A stretch of 64,000 nt of DNA from JAGIBJ01 sp032119795. Its GTDB lineage: Bacteria > Actinomycetota > Thermoleophilia > Solirubrobacterales > Solirubrobacteraceae. The stretch lies in contig JAUMFO010000013.1 in NCBI GenBank assembly GCA_032119795.1, positions 279,224-343,223 on the forward strand, written 5' to 3'. The notes under the pieces were generated by a model. It was not told the DNA's origin. It made no database searches and saw nothing but the letters and a program-made list of their open reading frames with translations. The position numbers were made by a program, and so were the translations under genes. Positions 1 through 7,364 of the stretch are shown here, piece by piece (the first letter of the stretch is position 1; every line of letters starts with the position of its first letter).

Positions 1-1220
1 GCAGCGGCAAAAGCACGCTGTTGCTTGGACTCATTCGTCAGGCGCTGGACGCTCGGCGCGGCGTCGTGGTCCTTGATGTCAAGGGCGACCTCGCCGGTGA
101 CGTTCTCGCGCAGGTGCCCGCTAATCGGCGCGACGACGTAATCATCCTCGACCCGGCTTCGGGCTTGCCGCAGCCCGGCCTGAAGGTCTTCTCGCGCTCC
201 GCCGACCCAGACCTCACCGCCGATCTCATCCTCGGCACGCTTCGCGAACTCTGGCCAGACAGCTGGGGTATTCGTACCTCCGCGTATCTCCGGCTCGGCC
301 TCCGCACCTTGGCCCGGGCACCGGGCTCAACACTTCTGGAACTTCCGCTGCTCTTCTCGGATGGCGGTCGCCGTCGCCGGGCGCTGGCACGGATCAATGA
401 TCCGCTGTTGCTCGCATCGTGGGCGCGGTTCGAGGCGCTGTCGGCGGCAGATCAAGCCGCTCAGCTTGCTCCCGCCCTCACCAAGCTCGAGGAGCTGCTG
501 ATGCGGCCCGTCGTTCGGCAGGTCGTCGGACAGGCAGCTCCGAAGCTCGTCTTCTCGGAGGTGCTAGCAAGGGGTCGCGTGATCGTAGTCCGGCTCCCCG
601 CCGGGCTCATCGGTTCGCCGGCGAGTCGGCTGCTCGCCACGCTGACGCTGTGGCAGTTCTTCTCGGCAGTTGAAGCGCGAGCCGCGCTCCCCGCGGACAA
701 GCGCAGGACGTTCGAGATGTATCTCGATGAGGTCGGTGCGCTGGGGGCTCTGCCGCTCCCACTCGAAGCGCTGCTCGAACGAGCCCGCGGGCTCGGAGTT
801 GCGGTGACCCTCGCGCCTCAGACGCTTTCCCAGATGCCCCCCACTCTTCGCGACGCGGTCCTCGGGAACGTCGGCACTATCGCGGCATTTCGACAGACCT
901 CCGCCAAGGAAGCGCATGCGGTCGCGGCCGAACTACCCGGCGTTTCAGCCGACCAACTGCAGGCCCTGGAGCGCTTCGAGATCGCCCTTCGCCTCAGCCT
1001 CGGCCCGGGCGCGACAACCAGCGTCATGACCGGCGTGACTGCTCCGACTCCGGCCCCTGTGACGGACGCTGCGGAGCTAAGTCGCTACGCCAGCGCACGT
1101 TGGGGCGTGCCGCTCAGCGAGGTCGACGCCGCCTTCGCCGAGGCACTTGGAGGAGAGACTGCGGCGGCGAGCGGCAACTCGGATTCTGGCCCGACCGGAC
1201 AACGTCGGAGGTCCGCATGA
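1..1220 (+). CDS. TraG/VirD4-like conjugative coupling ATPase (5' partial)
   Basis: The reading frame is open from base 3, so the N-terminus lies before the window; about 405 residues are visible. It opens inside a Walker A motif (SGKST, bases 3-17), followed by VVVLDVKGDLAG. A Walker B-like segment FEMYLDEVGAL lies near residue 240. The pattern fits the AAA domain of type IV secretion coupling proteins or related HerA/TraG ATPases, which energise transfer of DNA through a membrane channel. The membrane anchor usually found before the Walker A motif would be upstream of the window. The stop overlaps the next candidate start (ATGA at 1217). The family call is firm at superfamily level, less so for the exact conjugative role. 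Confidence 0.8.
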   Translation, partial: SGKSTLLLGLIRQALDARRGVVVLDVKGDLAGDVLAQVPANRRDDVIILDPASGLPQPGLKVFSRSADPDLTADLILGTLRELWPDSWGIRTSAYLRLGLRTLARAPGSTLLELPLLFSDGGRRRRALARINDPLLLASWARFEALSAADQAAQLAPALTKLEELLMRPVVRQVVGQAAPKLVFSEVLARGRVIVVRLPAGLIGSPASRLLATLTLWQFFSAVEARAALPADKRRTFEMYLDEVGALGALPLPLEALLERARGLGVAVTLAPQTLSQMPPTLRDAVLGNVGTIAAFRQTSAKEAHAVAAELPGVSADQLQALERFEIALRLSLGPGATTSVMTGVTAPTPAPVTDAAELSRYASARWGVPLSEVDAAFAEALGGETAAASGNSDSGPTGQRRRSA

Positions 1221-1435
1221 AGGTGCTCCGCCTCTGGCTCGGCGGGCTCGCTGGCGTGCGGATCGCTGCGCGCATCGGTGCGAGTCAGATCGGTCGGACG
1301 GCCCGCTCTTTCAGGCGATTCGGCCGAAGCGCGCCGATGACTGATTCCTCCCTTCCTTCTCTCGTCCTCGTCACCGCCCGCTCCTCCCTCACCTCTGTTC
1401 CCCTCCAATCTCAACCGGCAGGAGGTTCCTCATGA
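1217..1435 (+). CDS. Possible small coupled gene, unknown function
   Basis: A 72-codon frame begins with ATG overlapping the stop of the ATPase gene (ATGA) and ends in an ATGA overlap with the next gene. A GGAGG motif sits about 7 nt before its ATG. The product begins MKVLRLWLGGLAGVRIAARI, a basic and hydrophobic stretch that could be a short membrane or amphipathic segment, then becomes Ser/Leu-rich. No family is recognised. The double overlap and ribosome site argue for translation. The low-complexity C-terminus argues for caution, since it may only keep ribosomes moving between the two larger genes. Confidence 0.4.
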   Translation: MKVLRLWLGGLAGVRIAARIGASQIGRTARSFRRFGRSAPMTDSSLPSLVLVTARSSLTSVPLQSQPAGGSS

Positions 1436-2265
1436 CCGGCCTCACCCAGCAGGCTCGGCTGGTCGCCTTGAGCGACCGCCTCTCTGAACGAGACCGGGCA
1501 GTCGTCCGAGATGTCGTTCGGCTTCGGTTCGTCACCGGGGGTCAGATCGAGCGGCTTCACTTCGGATCGATTGCGCACCCGATTACCCGATCTCGCCAGA
1601 CCCAGCGCAGCCTTGCCGCCCTGGTTCAGCGCGGCATCCTGTCGCGACTCAAGCGGCGACTCGGTGGGGTCCGGGCTGGGAGCACCAGCTACGTCTACGG
1701 CCCGACCGGTGAAGCCCAGCGGCTGGTCGCCCAGTGGAGTGGACTCGGCATCCCTAGGCGACGCACGGCGCCGGAACCCGGCACCACCTTCGTTGACCAC
1801 ACCGTTGCCTGCACCGAGGTCTACGTGCGGCTTCGCCAAGCCGAACTGGCCGGCGATCTGGAGCTGCTCGAACACCAGCCCGAACCCGACGCTTGGCGGC
1901 AGTTCCCCGGTCCCATCGGCAGCTACGTGAATCTCCGACCAGACGGTTTCGCCTCGGTCGCCGTCGGGGATTTCGAACAGCGCAGCTTTATCGAGGTCGA
2001 CCGCGGCACCGAAGGGCGCCAGGCACTGGCAACCAAGCTCAACACCTACCTCGCGTACTGGCGTTCTGGACGGGAGCAGGCCGAGCATGAAGTATTCCCA
2101 CAGGTCGTCTGGCTCGTCAGCACCGGAGCGGACACTGACGACAAGCGCCAGGCCGTCCTGCGCGAGCTGATCGCCCGCCTCCCCTCGGACACTCAACCTC
2201 TGTTCCGGGTCGGGGCAGCGGAGGAAGCGGACGAGCTGCTTCGCCCATCAGGGAGCGCGGCATGA
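1432..2265 (+). CDS. Replication-relaxation family protein
   Basis: The 277-residue product has an N-terminal winged-helix-like region (ERDRAVVRDVVRLRFVTGGQ, then QRSLAALVQRGILSRL) and a nuclease-like C-terminal half with FIEVDRGTEG. This combination is typical of the 'replication-relaxation' proteins of actinobacterial plasmids and integrative elements, related to MobC-type relaxation/replication factors. The start is the ATG with AGGAGGTTCCTC before it. The stop overlaps the methyltransferase start by four bases (ATGA), so the two are translationally coupled. A role in element replication or nicking is inferred from the family. Confidence 0.75.
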   Translation: MTGLTQQARLVALSDRLSERDRAVVRDVVRLRFVTGGQIERLHFGSIAHPITRSRQTQRSLAALVQRGILSRLKRRLGGVRAGSTSYVYGPTGEAQRLVAQWSGLGIPRRRTAPEPGTTFVDHTVACTEVYVRLRQAELAGDLELLEHQPEPDAWRQFPGPIGSYVNLRPDGFASVAVGDFEQRSFIEVDRGTEGRQALATKLNTYLAYWRSGREQAEHEVFPQVVWLVSTGADTDDKRQAVLRELIARLPSDTQPLFRVGAAEEADELLRPSGSAA

Positions 2266-3317
2266 GCGGCCGCACACCGGTCCGAGCGGTGCCGCCGATG
2301 TATGGCGACCGCCGGAGCTGGGCGCTCATCCATGCCGATGCGCTGGCGTTCCTGAGTGTCTTGCCGGATCAGTCCGTCGATGCGGTGATCACCGACCCGC
2401 CCTATGGCATCGCCTTCAAGGGCGAGAACTGGGACGGCGGATGGCTCACCGACCCCGAGGGGTTCGCCGCCTTCACGATGGCCTGGGCTCGTGAGGTTCG
2501 CCGGATCCTCAAACCCGGCGGATACCTCGCCGCCTTCGGCGCGACTCGCACCATGCACCGAGCCATGGCTGGAATCGAAGATGCTGGCCTCGAAGTTCGC
2601 GACCAAGTCCTCTGGCTGTACGGCAGCGGCGCACCCAAGAGTCGACGACTCGACTGGGGTCTCGGGTCGACGCTCAAACCGGCCTATGAGCCGATCGTCC
2701 TGGCCCGTGCACCACTGGAGACGGGGCTCACCACCACCGCCAACCTGGAAGCGTTCGGCACGGGTGCGCTCGACATCACGACCACTGGTGCACCGCAGCC
2801 TGAGAAGGAACGCACGGCAGACGGACCAAGCACGTTCTGGCCCGCCAACGTCGTGCTCGGCCATGACGAACACTGCGCCGGGCTCAACGAGTGTGAACCG
2901 AGCTGCCCGGCCGTCCTGATCGACCGGATCGCTGCGGCCGAACAGCGGCCAGGAGCCAAGCCGTTGTCGCGCCTCTTCTATGCCGCCAAAGCATCGCGCG
3001 CCGAGCGTGAAGCTGGATGCGAGCACCTGCCCCAGAGCAGCAGCGACATCTTCAGCTCGAAAGTTGGGGTGCGACCGCGAGCGAACGCCCACCCGACCGT
3101 GAAGCCGCAGTCCCTGATGCGCTGGCTCGTGCGGCTCGTCTCACCACCCGGCGGGCTCGTCCTTGACCCGTTCGCAGGCTCGGGCTCCACCGGCTGCGCC
3201 GCAGTGGTCGAGGGCCGGCAGTTCATCGGACTGGAGCGATCCAGCGAGTACCTGCCTATCGCCCGAGCGCGACTCGCGCACTGGACTGCCGTTGCGGCCA
3301 AGGAACCCGACGCATGA
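2262..3317 (+). CDS. Site-specific DNA methyltransferase (N4-C/N6-A type)
   Basis: The 351-residue protein carries the catalytic motif IV as TDPPYGIAF near residue 46. The AdoMet-binding motif I, LDPFAGSGSTG, is near residue 303, so the motif order is that of beta-class amino-methyltransferases. It would methylate exocyclic amino groups of A or C in duplex DNA. A Cys-containing insert (residues about 200-220: CAGLNECEPSC) may bind metal. No restriction endonuclease gene is adjacent, so it is probably an orphan element-borne methyltransferase protecting the element or altering its regulation. It overlaps the preceding gene by four bases. Confidence 0.88.
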   Translation: MSGRTPVRAVPPMYGDRRSWALIHADALAFLSVLPDQSVDAVITDPPYGIAFKGENWDGGWLTDPEGFAAFTMAWAREVRRILKPGGYLAAFGATRTMHRAMAGIEDAGLEVRDQVLWLYGSGAPKSRRLDWGLGSTLKPAYEPIVLARAPLETGLTTTANLEAFGTGALDITTTGAPQPEKERTADGPSTFWPANVVLGHDEHCAGLNECEPSCPAVLIDRIAAAEQRPGAKPLSRLFYAAKASRAEREAGCEHLPQSSSDIFSSKVGVRPRANAHPTVKPQSLMRWLVRLVSPPGGLVLDPFAGSGSTGCAAVVEGRQFIGLERSSEYLPIARARLAHWTAVAAKEPDA

Positions 3318-3319
3318 GG

Positions 3320-3363
3320 GGTTCCGGCGAACACACCGCCGGAACCGTGGCATGGCGCCACGG
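3320..3363 (+). terminator. Two adjacent hairpins after the methyltransferase gene
   Basis: GGTTCCGGCG pairs perfectly with CGCCGGAACC (3320-3329/3337-3346). It is followed at once by a second stem, CCGTGGC/GCCACGG (3345-3351/3357-3363), and then CGTTTTC. The position right after the stop codon and the short T-run suggest transcription termination or attenuation before the next gene. Confidence 0.55.
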
Positions 3364-3428
3364 CGTTTTCGACGAGCAACCGCTCATCGAAGGCGCCGCC
3401 AATGCCATTCCATCAAAGGAGACGTGCC

Positions 3429-3848
3429 ATGACCAAGGCACAGCAAACCTATGAGCGCGTAGAAGCGCTCATGGCCGAGGGCACGGCGCGAGCCGATGTC
3501 TTCAAAACCCTCGCCGAGGAGTACGGCCAATCGGTCGACTCCGTCCGCGGCGCCTACTACACCGGGCGAAAGCAGGCCACCGGCACGGTAACCCCACGCA
3601 GTGCTCGCGGTCCCCGCGAAACCACTGCCGAGGACGCCATCGCCGCAGCCGTTGCCGCTATGCGACAAGCGATCGATTCGATCGAAGTCGAGCTGGCGGC
3701 GGCGAAGAACCGAGCCGAGCAGTCGCAGCTCCTCTACGAGGGACTGCGGGCCTCGGCCGGCGAACGCATCGCGGCGATCGAAAGCAAGATTGCCGCGCTG
3801 GAAGCCGACCCGACCAAGGAGGCGACCGCCAAGGCGAAGGCGTCCTGA
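3429..3848 (+). CDS. Hypothetical protein with putative HTH and coiled coil
   Basis: The 139-residue product is not assigned to a family. Residues 1-45 (QTYERVEALMAEGTARADVF then SVDSVRGAYY) look like a small helix-turn-helix of the type seen in element-borne accessory proteins. Residues 65-135 are Ala/Glu/Lys-rich and predicted coiled coil, ending in a Lys/Ala tail. The ATG at 3429 is chosen because AAAGGAG lies 8 nt upstream; an in-frame ATG at 3402 lacks this. A role as DNA-binding accessory factor of the element is only a guess. Confidence 0.6.
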   Translation: MTKAQQTYERVEALMAEGTARADVFKTLAEEYGQSVDSVRGAYYTGRKQATGTVTPRSARGPRETTAEDAIAAAVAAMRQAIDSIEVELAAAKNRAEQSQLLYEGLRASAGERIAAIESKIAALEADPTKEATAKAKAS

Positions 3849-3871
3849 CCGAAGCCGGTCAGTGGCACCAC

Positions 3872-3913
3872 GAGCGACTCGGGATTGAGCGTGCGCGCTC
3901 TCCCGAGTCGCTC
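3872..3913. terminator. Perfect 13-bp hairpin after the coiled-coil gene
   Basis: GAGCGACTCGGGA (3872-3884) is the exact reverse complement of TCCCGAGTCGCTC (3901-3913), with a 16-nt loop. It separates the 2.2-3.8 kb group from the regulatory region of the XRE gene. There is no T-tract, so it may act as a structural or Rho-linked terminator. Confidence 0.5.
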
Positions 3914-3974
3914 AGCAGCGAACCCATGGGTGAATCCAACTCGCTTGCTGAGTGGCCCCGCACACCGGGAAAAT

Positions 3975-4089
3975 GGGATGACGATTATTCCACAACATAT
4001 TCCTATTTACATTTGAAATAGACAGGCGCATAGTGAATACACCACTAACAAGCGCTACGAAGACCCCACGTTGAAAGGAGGGCAAAAAC
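3975..4089 (+). promoter_or_regulatory. AT-rich control region before the XRE/ImmA pair
   Basis: This is the most AT-rich stretch of the window, unlike the surrounding GC-rich DNA. It includes TTGAAA (4013-4018) with a TAGTGAATAC segment 12-22 nt downstream as a possible -10 area. It ends in AAAGGAGGG just before the ATG at 4090. It is the expected place for an autoregulated repressor promoter and operators. The exact hexamers are uncertain. Confidence 0.45.
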
Positions 4090-4446
4090 ATGACCGGACC
4101 ACAAGCACGCGCCGTCGGGCGCATCATCGCGAAGGGACGAGCGAAAGCCCACCTCACGCTGGCAGAACTCGAGCAGGTCTCGGGCATCCCGGGCACCTGG
4201 ATCTTCCACGTCGAGAAGGGCCACTACACCGACCCCGCCCCCGAGCGCATCGGGCGCCTTGCCTCAGCCCTCAACATCGACCCGGCCGACCTGAACCGCG
4301 TCGGAGACGACTACCTCGCCGACGGACTCGCCGAGAGACGGATCTACCTCCGCGGCAAAGAGAAGTTGCCCCTCGAAGCCCTCGATGAGGTCGACCGCTT
4401 CCTCGACGAACTGCATCGCAAGTACGACACGGAGGCGCTGTCATGA
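4090..4446 (+). CDS. XRE-family helix-turn-helix regulator
   Basis: The 118-residue protein has a Cro/CI-type HTH at about residues 8-60 (LTLAELEQVSGIPGTWIFHV, then ERIGRLASALNIDPADL). A C-terminal helical segment probably mediates dimerisation. It starts with a strong AAAGGAGGG ribosome site and overlaps the ImmA-like gene by ATGA. In integrative elements of the ICEBs1 type, such a repressor keeps transfer genes silent and is inactivated by the ImmA protease encoded next door. The adjacency and coupling here match that arrangement. Confidence 0.82.
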   Translation: MTGPQARAVGRIIAKGRAKAHLTLAELEQVSGIPGTWIFHVEKGHYTDPAPERIGRLASALNIDPADLNRVGDDYLADGLAERRIYLRGKEKLPLEALDEVDRFLDELHRKYDTEALS

Positions 4447-5135
4447 GCGCCCCATCGACACCCCAAGCCGATCTTCAGAGTCGCCTACTGGTGACGCTCC
4501 GAGCGATCCGCCCGAGCCGTCGCTTGGACCGCGAAGACGCCGAACAGATCGCAGAACGGCAAGCCACACTGCTGCGCCGCGAACTCGGGCTCAGTCAGGT
4601 GCCCGCACTTCCTGTCGGTCTGATCGCGTCGCTCCCATTCATCCGCGTCGCGCACGAAAAGCAACTCCCGACCCCTGGGGTCCTGTTCGGGACTCGACAC
4701 GGTTGGGTCATCGCCTTGAAGGCCGAGGATGCTGCTGTTCGTCAACGGTTCAGCCTTCTCCACGAGTTCAAACATTTGCTCGACGACCCGTTCCTCGGCG
4801 ACGAGATCGGCCAGTTCGATCGTCACGACAAGAACGTCGAACGCGTCTGCAACCACTTTGCTGCCTGCGCGCTCATGCCGCGCATCCTGCTCAAGCGAGA
4901 TTGGGGCAGCGGCATCCAACGAGCCGAAACTCTCGCTGCGCGCTACGGCGTTTCGCTGGCCGCGATGGAAATCCGTCTCCGCCAGATCGGCCTCATCGCA
5001 CCGCTCAAGCATGGCCAGCCCGTCGACCTGTCGACCGAAGAGCGCTCGGCTCTCAGAACGCGCCTCGCCGCTGCGTGGACGACCGCCCCACCATCGCGCG
5101 ACTCCGTCGCCCGGCTCAACGCCGCGCCGATCTGA
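4443..5135 (+). CDS. ImmA/IrrE-family metallopeptidase
   Basis: The 230-residue protein contains the zinc-binding HEXXH motif as HEFKH near residue 102 (FSLLHEFKHLLDD). A downstream segment VERVCNHFAACALMPR supplies the usual third-ligand region of COG2856/IrrE proteins. These proteases cleave XRE-type repressors, releasing element excision or stress genes. Coupling to the XRE gene through an ATGA overlap supports that pairing. The substrate is inferred from context. Confidence 0.85.
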   Translation: MSAPSTPQADLQSRLLVTLRAIRPSRRLDREDAEQIAERQATLLRRELGLSQVPALPVGLIASLPFIRVAHEKQLPTPGVLFGTRHGWVIALKAEDAAVRQRFSLLHEFKHLLDDPFLGDEIGQFDRHDKNVERVCNHFAACALMPRILLKRDWGSGIQRAETLAARYGVSLAAMEIRLRQIGLIAPLKHGQPVDLSTEERSALRTRLAAAWTTAPPSRDSVARLNAAPI

Positions 5136-5167
5136 GTCCGAATCAATCCAAACCAAAGGAGGTACCG

Positions 5168-7090
5168 ATGCCAAACAGCTCAAAGCTCAAGCCCACCGCA
5201 AACGGGGCCGCGAAAGAACGACCGAAGACCGCGCTGATCTACCTGCGCGTCTCGTCGGTCTCGCAACTCGGAGGCGACGTCGGGCGCGATGGCTTCTCCG
5301 TCCCCGCACAGCGAGACGCCTGCCTGAAGAAGGCCGACAACCTCGAAGCCGAGGTGATCGCCGAGTTCGTCGAGCGAGGCGAGTCCGGCCAAACGACCGT
5401 CCGCCGATCGGCACTCGCCGGGATGCTCGATCGACTCACTCAAGGCGATGTGGACTACGTGATCGTCCACAAGCTCGACCGCCTCGCGCGTAACCGGGCC
5501 GACGACGTGGAGATCGTCGCCAAGATCCGGGCGACCGGAGCCCAACTGGTCTCGGTCAGCGAGAACATCGACGAGACGCCGTCTGGGCTTCTGCTCCACG
5601 GAATCATGAGTTCGATCGCGGAGTTCTACTCGAAGAACCTTGCGGCGGAGGTCATGAAAGGGACGGTCGAGAAGGCCAAGACCGGCGGCACGCCCTACAA
5701 GGCGCCCATCGGCTACCTCAATCAGCGCCTCTGGATCACCGACGACGGACTCCCGGTCGACAGCGGAAACGAGCTGGCACGCGAGATCCGCACAATCGCG
5801 CTCGATCCTGACCGTGCGCGCTTCGTCACCGACGCCTTCAGGCTCTACGCCACCGGCAACTACGCCCTGAGCGACCTTGCCGCGATCCTCGAAGAGCGAG
5901 GGTTCAAGACGCGTGCCTCACGTCGCGCACCGGCCCAAGCCGTGAGCATTTCCCGGCTCCACGTGATGCTCAAGAACGACTACTACCTCGGCATCGTGCG
6001 TTACCGCGGACAGGTCTACCCCGGCCGTCACCAACCACTGACCGATGAGGCGACCTTCGAGAAGGTGCAGACCGTGCTCGCCGCACAACGCCAACGTGGC
6101 ACCACGGCGTGGCGTCATCACCACTTCCTCATCGGCTCGCTCTACTGCGCCGAGTGCGGACGCCGACTCATCTACTCCCGCAACACCGGAAACGGTGGCC
6201 TCTACGAGTACTTCATCTGCGCGGGACGCCAGGCCGGTACCTGCCAGCAGCCCTGCCACCGCGTGGAAGCGGTCGAGATCGCCGTCGAGCAGTACTACGC
6301 GACCGTCTCGATCAGCCAGGCCCGACGTGACCTCATCGAGCGAGACCTCTACGTCTTCGTTGAGAACATCGCCGGACGCGCATCCGTTGAGCTGCAGCGA
6401 GCTGAGCAGATCCTCTCGGACCTCAAGCGCCAGGAGAAGAAGCTCATGACGGCCCACTACGCCGATCAGGTCAGCGAGGAGTTCTTCGCCGAAGAGCAGA
6501 CCCGGATGCGTCGCGAGCGGATCGCGGCCGAGATGACGATCGAGCGACTCTCGATCCAATCGGACAAAGTCCGGGAAGGCATCAAAGCCTCGCTCGACCT
6601 CACGACTGACGTCCAGCGGACTTACCTCGTCGGCGATCCGCAGCTCAAACGGCTCCTGAACCTGTCGATCTTCGACCAGCTTCAGATCGACCGCGAGATG
6701 GTCTCTGGTGCGGTCCTCAACCGCCCGTTCCGCGACTACGCCGCCATGAAGCCCGACCCGGACGCCGTGTCGGCGCCGCTTCCGCCCGAGTCCCTGGCGC
6801 CCGTCGCCACCCCGGACGGAACCAGCCCAACGGCCGTGTTGACCCCTGAGAACGAGAAAGGCGCCCCTTTCGGGGCGCCTTTGTCTTGGGGAGAAATCGA
6901 AACCAGCGACCGATTCTTTTCGGTCGCTGGTTTGAACTTCTTCGAAATGGTCGGGGAGACAGGATTTGAACCTGCGACCGCCCGGCCCCCAGCCGGGTGC
7001 GCTACCAGACTGCGCCACTCCCCGTTAGCAAGCGGGCGACGGGACTCGAACCCGCTCCATGAGCTTGGAAGGCTCGTGTGCAGCCGTTAA
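5168..7090 (+). CDS. Large serine recombinase/integrase, frame runs past its normal end
   Basis: The start is ATG with AAAGGAGGT 6 nt upstream. Residues about 20-165 form the resolvase-type catalytic domain (LIYLRVSSVSQ, with the nucleophile serine in RVSS; later KLDRLARNRADD). Next come a 'recombinase' domain and a zinc ribbon (CAECGRRL ... CQQPC, about residues 325-355). A long coiled coil follows (about 395-480), as in large serine integrases that insert and excise elements. The frame then continues through a perfect terminator hairpin at 6857-6882 and through tRNA-Pro and tRNA-Gly in antisense, stopping at 7090. Stops TGA at 6840 and 6847 lie in the two other frames just before the terminator. 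The native C-terminus was therefore probably near residue 560, and the last ~80 residues are not real protein-coding sequence. Confidence 0.85.
   Translation: MPNSSKLKPTANGAAKERPKTALIYLRVSSVSQLGGDVGRDGFSVPAQRDACLKKADNLEAEVIAEFVERGESGQTTVRRSALAGMLDRLTQGDVDYVIVHKLDRLARNRADDVEIVAKIRATGAQLVSVSENIDETPSGLLLHGIMSSIAEFYSKNLAAEVMKGTVEKAKTGGTPYKAPIGYLNQRLWITDDGLPVDSGNELAREIRTIALDPDRARFVTDAFRLYATGNYALSDLAAILEERGFKTRASRRAPAQAVSISRLHVMLKNDYYLGIVRYRGQVYPGRHQPLTDEATFEKVQTVLAAQRQRGTTAWRHHHFLIGSLYCAECGRRLIYSRNTGNGGLYEYFICAGRQAGTCQQPCHRVEAVEIAVEQYYATVSISQARRDLIERDLYVFVENIAGRASVELQRAEQILSDLKRQEKKLMTAHYADQVSEEFFAEEQTRMRRERIAAEMTIERLSIQSDKVREGIKASLDLTTDVQRTYLVGDPQLKRLLNLSIFDQLQIDREMVSGAVLNRPFRDYAAMKPDPDAVSAPLPPESLAPVATPDGTSPTAVLTPENEKGAPFGAPLSWGEIETSDRFFSVAGLNFFEMVGETGFEPATARPPAGCATRLRHSPLASGRRDSNPLHELGRLVCSR
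6857..6887 (+). terminator. Rho-independent terminator of the recombinase transcript
   Basis: AAAGGCGCCCC and GGGGCGCCTTT (6857-6867/6872-6882) form a perfect 11-bp stem with a TTTC loop, followed by GTCTT. The A-run before the stem makes it usable in both directions. Confidence 0.85.
6898..6932 (-). terminator. Terminator downstream of tRNA-Pro
   Basis: AACCAGCGACCG (6901-6912) pairs exactly with CGGTCGCTGGTT (6921-6932). Read on the minus strand, the 12-bp stem is followed by TCGATTTCT, as expected for termination of the tRNA-Gly/tRNA-Pro transcript. Confidence 0.75.
6948..7024 (-). tRNA. tRNA-Pro (GGG), 3' CCA encoded
   Basis: The 77-nt reverse complement folds as a cloverleaf. The acceptor CGGGGAG/CTCCCCG is closed, the anticodon stem CCCGG/CCGGG carries loop CTGGGGG (anticodon GGG), and the T-arm has GTTCAAATC. 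The 3' CCA is encoded (TGG at 6948-6950 on the plus strand). Its 3' end faces the serine recombinase, so it is the probable attachment locus. Confidence 0.95.
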
Positions 7091-7102
7091 CACCTCGCCC
7101 GC
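7031..7102 (-). tRNA. tRNA-Gly (TCC)
   Basis: The reverse complement has acceptor GCGGGCG/CGCCCGC, anticodon loop CTTCCAA (anticodon TCC) and T-arm GGGTTCGAGTCCC. CCA is not encoded. A TACCAT -10-like box (7117-7122, minus strand) lies about 15 nt before the tRNA 5' end. Only 6 nt separate it from tRNA-Pro, so the two are probably co-transcribed. Confidence 0.93.
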
Positions 7103-7263
7103 GCGCTTGTTCGACGATGGTACCGATCCCGCCGCGAACGCGACGGCTGGTGAGGCTCGCGGCGTGGTGGACCGTGGGCGGCGCGATCAGGTGAGCATGA
7201 CCCGAAGACGCGCGCATGCGGGGCTTCGGTACCATGCTCCAGCGGCCGACTCGCGCCCCACTT

Positions 7264-7334
7264 GGGGGATTGGTGTATCGGTAACATAGGGGTCTCCAAA
7301 ACCTCTGCGCCAGGTTCGATTCCTGGATCCCCCG
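7264..7334 (+). tRNA. tRNA-Trp (CCA anticodon)
   Basis: This 71-nt cloverleaf has acceptor GGGGGAT/ATCCCCC, D-stem GTGT/ACAT with a 7-nt loop, anticodon loop CTCCAAA (anticodon CCA) and T-arm CCAGGTTCGATTCCTGG. The 3' CCA is not encoded. The D-arm is short and starts TGGTGTATCGGTAACAT, more like a tRNA-Gln D-arm than typical bacterial tRNA-Trp. A TACCAT box lies at 7230-7235. Confidence 0.9.
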
Positions 7335-7364
7335 CTCCCGGCCGCACAGAGGATTTGCCTGCAA

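Larger units (their letters stand above)
1..6947. mobile_element. Right-hand part of an integrative conjugative/mobilisable element
   Basis: The block holds a coupling-type ATPase, a replication-relaxation protein, a DNA methyltransferase, an XRE/ImmA-IrrE regulatory pair and a large serine recombinase, all on the plus strand and tightly packed. It stops at the 3' end of tRNA-Pro(GGG), a classic integration target. Every internal start has a strong Shine-Dalgarno site, whereas the chromosome to the right mostly shows leaderless starts, so the gene sets differ in expression signals. The left end lies outside the window, and no flanking att repeat can be identified here. The right limit is set at the tRNA 3' end by inference. 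Confidence 0.75.

Noticed and set aside
4385..5167. Upstream extension of the recombinase frame over the ImmA-like gene
   Set aside because: The extension is Arg/Ser/Pro-rich shadow. A strong ribosome site and the conserved N-terminus place the start at 5168.
5918..7018. 366-codon minus-strand frame opposite the recombinase
   Set aside because: Antisense shadow running into tRNA-Pro, with no domain signal.
6948..7090. Protein-like sequence GETGFEPATARPPAG and GRRDSNPLHE at the end of the recombinase frame
   Set aside because: These are the well-known antisense translations of tRNA-Pro and tRNA-Gly, not real protein.
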